Below are positions 34,030 to 44,999 of a DNA stretch of 64,000 nucleotides, one piece after another (positions within the stretch are counted from its first letter, which is position 1; each line of letters begins with the position of its first letter). The translations under genes and the position numbers were made by a program. Source of the stretch: Tillandsia leiboldiana (Eukaryota; Streptophyta; Magnoliopsida; Poales; Bromeliaceae); NCBI GenBank assembly GCA_029204045.2, contig CM055065.1, positions 14,348,508-14,412,507 on the forward strand. The letters run 5' to 3'. The notes beneath the pieces were generated by a model. The model was not told the DNA's origin. It made no database searches and worked only from the letters and a program-made list of their open reading frames with translations.

Positions 34030-35090
34030 ATAGGCAAAAACCCAGGGCCCTAACTGCACTGGGCAGGACCAACAACACTCATCTATGTGCAACACGTGAT
34101 CAGGTATCTGAACCTCACGAGCACAAGCTAAGGGTCCTATCTCTAGCCCATACAACAAAGCAAATGCCCTACAGAAGAAAAGAATGCGATGCTCCGGTAA
34201 CAAATAACGCTCAAGTGCGTGAAGGGGAGATAAGATTAGTATCTGCCACCACGTGGCTAGCTGCCCCCGAATCCACATCCTGTGCGACATGGACGCTCTC
34301 GCTCGGGGGTGGTCGTTCGTCGGACAGTCGCGAAGAAGTGGCCCTAACTATCTGGCCATAACCTGTCGAAGCTCCGCCTGTCTGGAAGAGCGGAGGAGGA
34401 GGAGTCGAAGCTGCCAACGCGACTGTTGACCCCGCTTTAGGACAAGACCATGATCTGTGTACTGCCTGTGGTCACACTGCGGCGCAAAAATGCGGCCCAC
34501 CACCAAGGGCACAGTCATCCCGCTGCGGAGAACCTCCTGGTCTCTGTCTCCCCTGAGACTCACGACCCTCAGACTGGGATCGTGGCGGCCTCGGGGCTCG
34601 ATCTACTCGACTGTCCAAACTCAGGCGGCACTGGATGCCTCTCCCCGGAGCTGGTCCCTGGCGCTCCGTCTATCTCTGACATGATCACTGATCCTCGGTC
34701 AACCCGCTAAGCATGCCCAATCGCTGCATCTAACGTTGGCACCCGCCGAGAATACACCAAGTGATAGATATTCCACTGCAGTCCTTTCTCAACTAGCTCA
34801 ACATCCTGGATCTCATCCAGAAGACATGGGGTACACCACTCAGCAATCGCAAAACTCGTGAACATACTCCAGAAGAGGTCGACTCCCCCGCTGCAGGAGT
34901 CTAAGATCCCCTTCCAGTTTCTGCTTACACTGTCAGGAAAATTGGCCCTGAGTAGCAAAGCACGAAACTGGTTCCAAGTCAACAACCGAGCTCCTGGTAG
35001 TCCGACAGGACGAACTCGACGCCACCAAATCTCGGCGTCCTGTCAGATCATCTCAATCTCACTAAAATAACCACCTGGTAACTCGGCCGG
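34030..35090 (-). pseudogene. LARD-B gag and protease relics
   Basis: On the minus strand, 35042-35021 translates to DAEIWW and 34979-34926 to TWNQFRALLLRANFPDSV. These fit the conserved core of the Ty3-gypsy gag (retrotrans_gag family). Farther on, 34200-34179 translates to VTGASHSF, resembling the retropepsin active-site motif D(T/S)GA(S/T)HSF with the catalytic Asp replaced. After a frameshift a segment RAFALLYGLEIGPL follows. Stops and frameshifts separate the pieces. No CCHC knuckle was found. The order gag then protease matches an intact gypsy element. Confidence 0.65.
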
Positions 35091-35120
35091 AGGTGAAAAT
35101 CGCCGCAACAGGCCAAACCT

Positions 35121-35205
35121 TCGCCACTCACTGGGCGGCATCGCCACTCACTGGGCGGCATCGCCCCTCACTGGGCGGCATCGCCTCTCACTGGGCGGCA
35201 TCGCC
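35121..35205. repeat. 20-bp tandem repeat in LARD-B
   Basis: TCGCCACTCACTGGGCGGCA occurs four times with one or two changes per unit, followed by a partial copy that leads into the next array. Confidence 0.85.
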
Positions 35206-35336
35206 CCTGGTAGCTCGGCCAGTGGAAGGTATCCTCCTGGTAATTCGGCCAGGGAAAAATGTCCTCCTGGTAACTCGGCCAGGGCATGTGCCCACCTGGT
35301 AACTCGACCAGGGGCAATGCACCCATCTGGTTGCTC

Positions 35337-35705
35337 GGCCAGTGATAATTATCCATCTGGTAACTCGGCCAGCGATAATTATCCATCTGGTAACTCGGCC
35401 AGCGATAATTATCCATCTGGTAACTCGGCCAGCGATAATTATCCATCTGGTAACTCGGCCAGCGATAATTATCCATCTGGTAACTCGGCCAGCGATAATT
35501 ATCCATCTGGTAACTCGGCCAGTGATAATTATCCATCTGGTAACTCGGCCAGTGATAATTATCCATCTGGTAACTCGGCCAGCGATAATTATCCATCTGG
35601 TAACTCGGCCAGTGATAATTATCCATCTGATAACTCGGCCAGCGATAATTATCCATCTGGTAACTCGGCCAGCGATAATTATCCATCTGGTAACTCGGCC
35701 AGTGA
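35337..35705. repeat. 30-bp minisatellite in LARD-B
   Basis: About twelve nearly identical 30-bp units contain GATAATTATCCATCTGGTAA and CTCGGCCAGC. GATAATTATC is a perfect palindrome. The repeat has no spacers and is not a CRISPR array. Confidence 0.92.
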
Positions 35706-35995
35706 TAACGCCCTCCTGGTGACTCAGCCAGGGAAAAATGCCCTCCTGGTAACTCAGCCAGGGAAAATGCCCTCCTGGTAACTCAGCCAGGGAAAACGCC
35801 CTCCTGGTGACTCAGCCAGGGAAAACATCCTCCTGGTGACTCAGCCAGGGAAAACGCCCTCCTGGTGACTCAGCCAGGGAAAAATGCCCTCCTGGTAACT
35901 CAGCTAGGGAAAATGCCCTCCTGGTAACTCAGCCAGGGAAAACGCTCTCCTGGTGACTCAGCCAGGGAAAACGCCCTCCTGGTGACTCAGCCAGG
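35706..35995. repeat. 29-bp minisatellite related to the 30-bp array
   Basis: About ten units with core CCCTCCTGGTGACTCAGCCA and GGGAAAACG continue the array with a diverged, AT-poorer unit. Similar transitional units precede the 30-bp array at 35210-35336. Confidence 0.85.
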
Positions 35996-36330
35996 GCGGG
36001 GCGTGTCCTTTTCACAACACGATATCGCAGGGGTATCGCAACCCACTGCAAAACAACAAATGTCAGGACACAACAACCACACGACCCAATCCAGCGAAAG
36101 TCTAAGACATGTCATCCATTCCATAGCATTATGTTGTCGCAGCCAACATAATCGCTTAGGAAAGTAAACATGGCAAACACTCATCCCATCTCTTGGGAGA
36201 GGTAAAAACTCAATCGAGACTCTCGCTAAAAGTCACGACTCTCACGTAGTCATCCTAATGTCCAACCGCAAGCCTAGGGTTTCTAAGTCCATCACGACCT
36301 ACAACCTAGGCTCTGATACCACTCTAATCT
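35996..36330 (-). other. LARD-B leader with primer-binding site
   Basis: This is short unique DNA next to the 5' LTR. The minus strand at 36322-36311 reads TGGTATCAGAGC, an exact match to the plant initiator tRNA-Met binding site, starting eight bases inside the LTR. A similar leader in LARD-A (about 19735-19951) shares GCCAACATAA and CCTAGGGTTT motifs. Confidence 0.75.
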
Positions 36331-39300
36331 GTCACGCCCCTGGGTCGAAACTGCGACCCGGGCTCACTAACAGATCCGCCATCTGTACGGAAACTGCCGT
36401 ACAGACGAAGCGTCTAACCTGCAGAAAGAATCAACTACAGAGATACAGATATCAGAGCTGAAAGTAAACTGGTAAGAACTGGAAACCAAACACTGTACAA
36501 CTGAAGATCATACAATATCCATCTCCCAAATACGATCGTATACCAAGTCCTCTGATACAAAACTCAAAAGGGAGATATCTCCAATAAAGTACATCAGTGT
36601 ACAAGCTCTCACTACAAAAATAACCTCACTACATCAGTCTCTCAAACTGTAAAATAAAGTACAACTCTATACCTCACAACAAAGGTCTCTCAACAGAGGA
36701 AAAAGAAGTAAGCTAATCTACTGAAGCTCTCCTCTGAAGGGGTACCGCTACGCTCCAATGACGGGTAGGGAACTAGCTCGCGACTCCCTCGCCTCGGTCA
36801 GAAGGATCAGCAACTGGAGCAACAGGAACAGGAGAGGAAGTTCCTGGGGAAAAAGACACCACGACGGGTGTGAGAACTACTTCCCACAGTAGTTCTCAGT
36901 GGGTGCCGTCAACAAGCCCAACGGTCTGCCCACCAAGTCTACTAGAGGCCAAAAATAACAATGCAATGAAAACTAAACAAGAAAAGCTGGAGCTACTCTA
37001 CAGCTACCATGCCTCTATCTAGATACTCCAAAAAGTGGAACAGATGAAAGCAAATGAGACCACTCGCACCCAAGGTGCTCAATCGACCCAAACGAACTGA
37101 CTACCTCAAAGGTCCAGTCAAGCCTGCGCCCGTCGACTAGGAACGCTCCTGCCCACTACCACACATCCACATGAGGACGGGATTTACGTGGGGCGTCCTG
37201 TCCTACTAACTCATCCCTCGCGCAAAACTGCCTCAACAGGCCCATCGTTGCCTCAACTGCGGAAAACTGCCTCAACAGGCCAACCATCGTATCCACAGCG
37301 GCATCTCAGGACGCGACTCCAACTGAGTAGAACGGCACGGCATAGAGTATCGAACATTGGCATATGCAGGCTAGTCAAAATCCACGCTCACTCAGAACGG
37401 TAGGACTCAAGATCCCCAAATACCTCGCACAACAGTCGGAGAACTCTCGACGACACAGCTGCTCGGCTAACTCGAAACACGAGATACTAGCCTCGCCAAC
37501 GGCTCGCAGCATAAGGCTCACTGGCTGGAGATACTCCACAGCCAGAAACGACCCACAACTCAGGGTAACAAAACAGGTCGGACAACACTCAACGACCTGG
37601 GACCACCGTCAACCCCAACGGTTCCCAACAGGGCGGACCGGAAGATACTCGACGGCCCGGGACTGCCGTCTGCGCAACGGCTCCCTCTACGACGGCACAA
37701 CAGGGAAACAAGACCTCCCGGGACTACCGTTTACCCAAACGGCTCCCGGCACAGATAAGCAACCCAGCTACAACTACCAGACTCCACTCTGCTCCCAAGC
37801 AAGAGTGCAAAAGCATCCCACACTAAAAGCAAGTCCCGACCTCTCGGCCCACTACCCGGGCGAGAAAACACTATGTCCAGGGATGAAGGAACAGTGTGGA
37901 TGTCTAAGCATAAATAACCCTAGCCCAAGTGAGGGTTTTCTACTAGTCTGGTTACACATACAACATATGACGGGGGTGCTAGGTCAAGTTCCAAGATAAC
38001 CACATTAACCGATAATAAAGGGATAGCCATTCCAACAATCTAGCATGCTACATAAGGAAATAAACTATCATGCATAGTCCTACATTAATAGAATTAATGT
38101 ACATTCCATAAAACTTGGAGATAAGGCCACCCACCTCGATTTGCCACCAATTGCTCGTAGACACTTGCAATTGGCCTCCACGCGATCCGCACGCAAAACG
38201 GGGCACACCGTCGGAGTCCGCACGCAAAACGGAGCACGCCGCCGGAGTCCGCACGCAAAACGGAGCACGCTGCCGGAGTCCGCACCAAAAACGGAGTCCG
38301 CACGCAAAACGGTGCACGGTGCCAGGATCCGCACGCCAAACGGAGTCCGCACGCAAAACGGTGCACGGTGCCGGAGTCCGCACGCAAAACGGTGCACAGT
38401 GCCGGAGTCCGCACGCAAAACGGTGCACGGTGCCAGGATCCGCACGCCAAACGGAGTCCGCACGCAAAATGGTGCACGGTGCCGGAGTCCGCACGCAAAA
38501 CGGTGCACGGTGCCGGAGTCCGCACGCAAAACGGTGCACGGTGCCAGGATCCGCACGCCAAACGGAGTCCGCACGCAAAACGGTGCACGGACACAGAAAG
38601 GAGCAAGAGGGTCAGTTACAGTCTAAAAGATCGCCCCAAAACTGTACAAAAATACAGTAAAACCAACACACGAGACCTACCCGATTGCGCCGTCGTCGCC
38701 GCGGCACCCCCATCGGAAGCCTCGCGCGCTCCACGAGGCCCACAATGCCACGCCGCAACACTCCCCGACCTTCTCCCTCACTCTCCCTCACTCTCGGATG
38801 AAGAAAGAAACGAAGAAGGAGAAGAAGTCGCTTGCGGGGAGGAAGAAGAAGAAGAAAAAGAGGAAAAGGGGAGGGGCGGTCCACGGTGCACGGTGCGCCG
38901 TGCACCGGCCGGTGCACCACACCCACCCGGGTGCACCCGGCCCACGCAAGAGGAAGGGCGGCCACTTGGCCGCGTCCCTGCGCGCCACGCGGCCGCGCAG
39001 TTCACGCGCCACACGGGCGCGTGACACCGGCCGCCCACAGGCGCGGGACACGCGCCCGTGACACGGGCGTGCGCCCCAGCGCCCGCGCGGGCGCCAACTG
39101 GGGTCCGCCACGTGGCGGCCCCCACGTGGCCCGCGCGCGGGTGCCCTGTGCACCTGACGCGCGCAGAGGCGCCTGTCGCGTCAGCCGCGCCTCGCCTGAC
39201 GCGCCGCAGCCTCCTCGGGATCCGTGCCACGCGTGTCTCGATCCGCGTGCCGCTTTGCCTCGAAAAGCGCGCACGCCTACCGGACTCCAAATCCAACAAA

Positions 39301-39726
39301 TAAATAGTCCATCCTTAGCGATTTCGCGCGCTGAGTCCAGAAATGATGTCCGATTCTCCAAATTCTCATCCGAAAATTGCGGAGTGCCCCCGGATAGCCC
39401 ACTCGATCCGATTTCCGCGCCGGGTCCATTTTTAAAGTCCGATTTGCCCAATTCCAACTCTAAAAATTCCCGAAGGCAACCGGAGAGGTAAACTTTTATC
39501 CGGACTTCACCCGGAGTCTAATTTTGACATCTGAATCGCGCGAAATCACTTCTAAACACCCGACGGGTCCTCCAACTTCCCACGGGGTTTCCAATGATGC
39601 AAGCAAATCCCAAATTGCATCACAAATCCATTTCTGGGCCCCCAACACGCGCACCAACACCCCCAACGGCGACCGAAAGCTGCCCAACAACCGGCAACCC
39701 TACGCGGGGGATTCCGGGACCTCACA
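36331..39726 (-). repeat. LARD-B 5' LTR
   Basis: This 3396-bp LTR is nearly identical to 29140-32536. Its hairpin is at 36871-36898 and its 31-bp array at about 38175-38590. Confidence 0.93.
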
Positions 39727-39731
39727 TAACT

Positions 39732-40672
39732 CCTTCTTGTGGGTCTCCAATAATGTTAGATTCCGGATGATCCTTGGAGATGCGTAACGTTTGCGGTAAT
39801 GGAGTAGTCGGAGGTACATGTGATAATTCCTGCACATTAGATAAACTTGAAGAACCATTAGATGCATCAACTTTATTGAAAGAGTTATTACGAGAAGATG
39901 CATTTACAGGAGTATCATCATCTAGAGACATATCAAGGGTAGATTTATTAGATGCAAAGTGGAAAGCTTCATCTACTTTAACATTTATAGATTCTATCAT
40001 CGTTTTAGATTCCAAGTTAAATACCCGATATGCTCTACTGTTAGTAGAATAACCCATGAAAATCCCTTCGTCGCTTCGAGAGTCAAACTTACCAAGGTTT
40101 TCGCGATCACGCAGAATAAAACATCGACTTCCAAAGATACGAAAATATTTGATGTTCGGTTTTCTACTAAACCACAGCTCATATGGTGTATTTAAAGTTC
40201 CAGGGCGCAAATACACTCGATTAATTACATAGACGACGGTGTTCACAGCTTCAGCCCAAAAATATAACGGTAAATTTCGGCTATGAAGCATCACACGCGC
40301 CATCTCTTGAACAACCCTGTTTTTGCGCTCAACAACACCATTCTGCTGAGGTGTATAGGGTGCTGAGAATTCATGTTTTATCCCATTGGAAGTGCAAAAA
40401 TCAATGAATTTAGAATTAATGAATTCTCCACCTCTATCACTTCGAACACGAACGATCTTTTCATTTCTTTCATTCATAATACGATGACAAACCTCATGAA
40501 AAGAGTCGAAAGTATCCGCTTTCTCTTTTAAAAAAGTTACCCATGAATACCTAGAGAAATTATCAACCAAAAGAAAAATATACCATTTACCTCCCAAAGA
40601 TGGTTGACGAATCAGCCCCATTAAATCCATATGCAGTAATTCCAAGGGCCGTTTGGTACCGACATGGTTCAA
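39732..40672 (-). CDS. pol: Copia pol, N-terminal part: integrase core
   Basis: This frame begins within the integrase at LELLHMDLMG and continues through the catalytic core (FLLVDNFSRYSWV, RSDRGGEFIN, FSAPYTPQQNGVVERKN). The usual downstream part follows (TPYELWFSRKPNIKYFRIFG, GIFMGYSTNSRAYRVFN). The first Asp and the Asp/Glu of the DDE triad can be matched by position. The first codon at 40672 is TTG and no real start exists, because the frame is entered through a deletion. Protease and the HHCC zinc finger normally found between gag and this point are missing. It ends artificially in the LARD-B LTR and continues in frame at 29134. Confidence 0.92.
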
Positions 40673-42699
40673 GGATGAAAGAAGAATTCACCTTTGCGTA
40701 CCCAAACCTTTTGAGTTTTGGAGTACGTCGGCAATGAATATGAAGTTAATACCTTTGGTGAAAGCGTCTTGATTGATTTATCGCTTTTCCTTGACGTCGT
40801 CGTCTTGTTTGATGTACTACCAATGTTCTTTCCTTTTGAAAGATCCTTCTTTGATTTGCGGGGAGTGAACTCATTGGTAGTAGTTGCAAGATGTGCTTGA
40901 TTTGATCTTTGCGCTCCATTCTTGCAATTTCTTCTTATGTGCCCTGCATAACCACAACGAAAACATACCTTTGTTCTTGACGATCCCGAAGAGGGTGAGG
41001 TAGGGTTGTTGTCGTTGTATGCTGAGAATTCCGTCGTCGGAGGAGGAGTTACCGACTGGGGCACAAAAACTGTTCCACTCGAACTAGGAATGTCTCCAGT
41101 TTGAGTGTATCCGAGGCCGAATCGGTTTGTTTGACCAAGACCAAGTAATTTATCCAACTTGCTCCTTCCAGAAGAGAATCTCTTTAAATCATCCTTGAGT
41201 TGGAAAATGGTCTTTGTCATCTCCATTTTTTCTTGTCGGGCCTCGGTGTAGAGCTTCAAGAAGTAACCAGCTTTGTCAATCATTGTTACATGTATCTTCT
41301 CGAAATGCTCATTTTTCTCTTGAAGTGAAGCATTTGCTTTTATCAGGTTATCCCTTTCCACTTCAAGACCGGTTGAGAGAGAAGTTACCCCTTTTACTTC
41401 TTCTTCGAGATCCTGCAATTTCCTTCTCAACCCCTTGTTTTGCTTAGCCAGTTTCTTTGAATCCCTCAAAAGTCTGTGGTAGGCTAGAGCAAAATCTTCA
41501 CCTTCAGAGTTACTCGATTCATCGTCCGTTGCAGTTTTTTCAACCTGGGAGGAGTTGGACAATGAATCAGATGTACTTGCCATTAAGCATATAAACGGTG
41601 AAGATGTGGGCGCGTGGAATGCCGTTGCGTTGTTCTCTTCATCACTTGAAGATGACTCATTTGACGTTGAGGTGTCATCCCAAGTGACGGCTTGCATCGC
41701 CTTCTTCTTGGACGGATTCTTATTTGGACACTCCGTTGAGATATGGCCGTATCCTCGGCACTTGAAGCATTGGACTTGTCCTTCTGAGCTTTTCTTATCC
41801 TTTGAAAAACTTTCTTGCTTTCTTGACTTTTGACTTGAAAAACCTTTGCCTTTCTTCCACTTTCCGGAGGATGGAGTTTTACTAGAATTACCCCTTCGAA
41901 AGTTTCGGCGAAAATTTCTTGTCAAGAGAGCAAGCTGCGTCTCAAAGTCCTCCATAGATAGGTTCTCGTCATCGCCTGAGGAGGATGAATCCGCGTCTTC
42001 TTCTTTTGTAGTTTTCAACGCAAAACCTGAAGACTTAGAAGTAGATGCTTTTCCAGAAGAATAGTTAGTAGGAAATGTCATTTCATATGTTTGTAATGAA
42101 CCAACTAATTCTTCTACACGGATTTCGTCCGGGTGTTTAATAGTTTCAATGGCCGTAACCTTGGAACGAAATCTTTCAGGAAGAGTTCTTAAGATCTTTC
42201 TTACAATTTTAAATTCTGGAATCTTCTCTCCCAAGTTAGCACATGTGTTTACGATGTCTTGCAATCGTGTATAGTAGTCTGTGAATGATTCATTTTCTGC
42301 CATGAAAATAGAGTCAAATCTGCTCGTAAGCATTTGCAGCTTTTGAATCTTCACAAGATTAGTTCCCTCATGTGTAACTTGAAGAACATCACAGATTTCT
42401 TTCGCAGTCTCACATGCTGAGACGAGAGAGAATTCAGTTTGAGACAAGGCATTAAATAAAGCATTGATTCCTTTGTCATTGTAAGAAGATAAGTCTATCT
42501 CTTCCTTGGTCCATTTCGACCTAGGTTTGATGGTGTGAACATCAACAATAACTTCAGTTGGATTTGACCATCCTAACTCGATAGATTGCCACACCCGGTC
42601 GTCGATGGAAATAAGAAATGCTTTCATCCGTACTTTCCAGTAGGCATAATTTGTTCCATCGAAAAACAGGGGTCTGTTGATGTTTCCACCTTCAGCCAT
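40669..42699 (-). CDS. gag: Sirevirus gag polyprotein
   Basis: This 676-residue frame starts with ATG 33 bp from the 5' LTR, right after the PBS. It begins MAEGGNINRPLFFDG, the usual start of copia gag (DUF4219/UBN2 type), with LPERFRSKVTAIE in the conserved UBN2 region. There is a first zinc knuckle CFKCRGYGHISTEC near residue 313. A long predicted coiled coil follows around 400-520 (LAKQNKGLRRKLQDLEEEVK), and a second knuckle CFRCGYAGHIRRNC lies near 590. Two knuckles with a coiled coil between them is a Sirevirus trait. It ends KVWVRKGEFFFHP shortly after the motif that normally leads into protease. The stop (40671-40669) overlaps the start of the integrase frame, which lies in another frame, the scar of the deletion. 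Confidence 0.93.
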   Translation of the reverse strand: MAEGGNINRPLFFDGTNYAYWKVRMKAFLISIDDRVWQSIELGWSNPTEVIVDVHTIKPRSKWTKEEIDLSSYNDKGINALFNALSQTEFSLVSACETAKEICDVLQVTHEGTNLVKIQKLQMLTSRFDSIFMAENESFTDYYTRLQDIVNTCANLGEKIPEFKIVRKILRTLPERFRSKVTAIETIKHPDEIRVEELVGSLQTYEMTFPTNYSSGKASTSKSSGFALKTTKEEDADSSSSGDDENLSMEDFETQLALLTRNFRRNFRRGNSSKTPSSGKWKKGKGFSSQKSRKQESFSKDKKSSEGQVQCFKCRGYGHISTECPNKNPSKKKAMQAVTWDDTSTSNESSSSDEENNATAFHAPTSSPFICLMASTSDSLSNSSQVEKTATDDESSNSEGEDFALAYHRLLRDSKKLAKQNKGLRRKLQDLEEEVKGVTSLSTGLEVERDNLIKANASLQEKNEHFEKIHVTMIDKAGYFLKLYTEARQEKMEMTKTIFQLKDDLKRFSSGRSKLDKLLGLGQTNRFGLGYTQTGDIPSSSGTVFVPQSVTPPPTTEFSAYNDNNPTSPSSGSSRTKVCFRCGYAGHIRRNCKNGAQRSNQAHLATTTNEFTPRKSKKDLSKGKNIGSTSNKTTTSRKSDKSIKTLSPKVLTSYSLPTYSKTQKVWVRKGEFFFHP

Positions 42700-42718
42700 T
42701 GTTTACAACCCTATTCTC

Positions 42719-42730
42719 GCTCTGATACCA
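42719..42730 (-). promoter_or_regulatory. Copia primer-binding site
   Basis: The minus strand reads TGGTATCAGAGC, an exact initiator tRNA-Met site, two bases from the 5' LTR. Confidence 0.9.
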
Positions 42731-42732
42731 CT

Positions 42733-44000
42733 TGTCGGGTTATGTAAATAATGATCTAAATAGGGGAAAAAACACCTAGAGGGGGATGAATAGGTGTAAA
42801 CAATAAGCACTCAAAAATCTTTGCGCAATAAAACCCAATGCGGAAATGAAAAATAACACGCAAGATTTTTACGTGGAAAACTCCAAAACCAGGAGTAAAA
42901 AACCACGGGACCGATAACACGGTGAAATCAACTAAGATTATAACACGTACAAAGGTGATATAACGCACTCACAAACGACTCAACCTTTTTCCATACGCTC
43001 CGAGTTGATCTTCTCCGCTCGCTCCGCAACGCTCCTCGAATCCACGATTAGCGTCCAACGCCGAATCCACAGCGTCCAACGTCGAATCCACGACGTCTGA
43101 CCGAATCCACGGTCTTCACCCAGTAGCACGTCTCGAATCCACGAACGTACCTCGCTCCGAATCCACGAGAGCGGTAGCACCTTGAATCCACAAGGCCACG
43201 CGAGTCCACGCGCCGATTTTGGGAAAATCGTTGTTTTTGGGTGGTGATGATCCGCCGAATACTTAGATTAGAAATAGATCGGAAATACCATCTAAGTATT
43301 CATTAATTTGATTCTACTCAAAATCTGAGTTTGAAACCCTAGAATCAAATCAATCAATATAGATGAAGAAACATAGAATTAAATCTATTGATTTCCTTTC
43401 TTCTCTATAGGTGGATTTTTCTTTTTCTGGCCGTATTTAAATTTATTCGGCTTACCCTAGAAAATGAATCATAGGGTTTATTTATAGGTTAGAAACCGTT
43501 GGAAGAAGATAAGAATCAAAAACTAACCTTTTCTGGAATTTTACAGGACGACGGTCCGGACTGGAATTATGACGGTCCGGACTGTCGTAACGAGACAGAC
43601 TATTTCCAGAAAAACAAACGTTCGGGGTCCGGACTGAAGTGCCTGATCCGAACTGTTCATACATTTCAGCAAAACCCATGTTCGGGGTCCGGATCAGAAA
43701 TGGCTTGGATCCGGACTGGATTTGCGTATGAACAAACACCGTTGGGATCCGGACTGCCGTGCCTGATCCGGATCCTGAACATGTCCCATGTCCAGTTTCT
43801 GATTTTTATGCAATTAAAAATTCATCCAAGTGTTTCTACACTATACGAAGTATTCGGATCATCAAAAATAATTAGTTAAACGTACCTGATCCTTTTGAAT
43901 TCTTCTTTCTTGAGATTGAGGTATATGATCCAAACTTCTTCATCTTCAATCTTCAAGACTTAAAACTTTCACGAAATACGCCAAAACAAATTCCTTAACA
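42733..44000 (-). repeat. Copia 5' LTR (uninterrupted)
   Basis: This 1268-bp LTR carries the empty site of LARD-A (GGATT within CTGGATTTGCG near 43722). It has several GTCCGGAC/GATCCGGA/CGTTCGGG motifs (43550-43780) upstream, in element orientation, of a CTATAAATA at about 43479-43487. Confidence 0.93.
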
Positions 44001-44224
44001 CCGGCTCTCTTACTTGCTTAGAATTTTGAACCGACTCATCTATTACTTTCTTTTTTTTTTTACTTTAACCAGTCCAAATGCGTTATAATTTTCCCTTTAA
44101 ACCAAATCGGTATAGCCCTATTTCTATGTTGTTTCCTTTTTCTTGAACGGATCCTCTTCTTCTGCTTCCACTTCTTCCTCCTCCTCTTCGGCTTCCTCTA
44201 TCTGACTGTTACTTCTTGCGAAGA

Positions 44225-44760
44225 ATCGAGGCGAGTTTGACAAAATGCAAAGATTACATATGTGACCTAATTCAATTGGACCATGAATTGTACTATTTCA
44301 ACACAGCAGGCAAGCAAGTGTGACCTGGTTCGATTCTAGCAAAGAAAAAGGAAAAAAAGTGGAGAACAAACTCAACAATAGGCGATGATGATCAATAACA
44401 AATTATTTTTCCTTATCAATATTAAATGTTTAAATGGCAGGGTAGCTTCGACGGGCACATAGGCAACTACTGCAGCCATCAACCCTTTAAGGTGGTGATT
44501 TGCCTCATGATAAAAGAATATATCAAGATCTGAGTCTTTGTTACCAATGCACATTAAACAGATGCAAGAAATGCAAATCGAACCACCGATTCGTTGTTCC
44601 TCTCCCTATTCCTTTGAGTTGTAAAATTTTGAATCGAGGCGTCCTCCTCCAAACTGAAATTAACCGTGCCACGATGTCCTTCCCTCACCGCCGCCACTTC
44701 TTACATCGTCGTTTGCTCTTCCTATTCCTCCGTCGCCGTTTCCAGTATTAGAGTGATACA
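44225..44760. repeat. Repeat block, copy B
   Basis: This uninterrupted block has relatives at 3314-3420 plus 12767-13002 (split by the Tekay element) and at 45000-45420. Shared landmarks are GATGATGATCAATAACA, CACATAGGCAACTA and CGAACCACCGATTCGTTG. A 60-residue minus-strand frame here is similar to part of that in copy C, hinting at a common decayed coding origin. Confidence 0.7.
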
Positions 44761-44999
44761 CTGTGGGAGAAGAGCTCTGCAGTGTAGCTTCCTATACCGT
44801 AACGATTCCTTTTTGTATCTATATAATAACTCCTCTAGCATGTAATTTTTCTCCATCAGATATGATAACCAAACAATCTAATTTTTTGACTGTAAGTAGA
44901 TAGTCTAATCCTCTTTTTGTCTCTTTTATATCTGATGAATTCCTTTCCATAAAAATATTATGTTTTCTTTAGGCCTCTTTTATCTCTCTTTTGCAATGT

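Larger units (their letters stand above)
29140..39726 (-). mobile_element. LARD-B: large non-autonomous gypsy derivative inside copia pol
   Basis: LTRs of 3.4 kb (29140-32536, 36331-39726) flank 3.8 kb of internal DNA, with target duplication TAACT at 29135-29139 and 39727-39731. Orientation is minus: PBS 36311-36322 and PPT 32537-32548. The LTRs differ at only scattered positions, suggesting a recent insertion. The interior carries gag, protease and chromodomain relics and three minisatellites but no RT or integrase that I can see. U3 blocks are shared with LARD-A (TTTCGCGCGCTGA, CCATTTTTAA, AAATCACTTCTAAA versus AACCACTTCTAAA), so the two are sister families. Confidence 0.92.
13240..44000 (-). 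mobile_element. Sirevirus-like Ty1-copia element with two nested insertions
   Basis: The LTRs begin TGTCGGGTTATG and end CTTAACA or TTTAACA (13240-23915 interrupted; 42733-44000), with target duplication CCGGC at 13235-13239 and 44001-44005. Read on the minus strand the order is PBS 42719-42730, gag 42699-40669, integrase core 40672-39732, RT/RNase H 29134-27555, env-like frame 25987-24548, PPT 23929-23916. Removing LARD-A, LARD-B and one copy of each duplication leaves about 10.8 kb, within the range of Sireviruses. Two CCHC knuckles and a coiled coil in gag, an env-like frame, and AAAGGGGGAGAT-type tracts before the 3' LTR support that assignment. Protease and the integrase zinc finger are deleted, so the element is defective. 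Confidence 0.92.

Noticed and set aside
33225..34361. A 378-codon repeat protein in LARD-B
   Set aside because: The open frame is a by-product of a 27-bp unit. Two other frames are equally open, and the non-repeat tail matches no domain.
35317..35781. CRISPR-like regularly spaced repeats
   Set aside because: Units are contiguous 30-mers with no spacers, in a plant retrotransposon.
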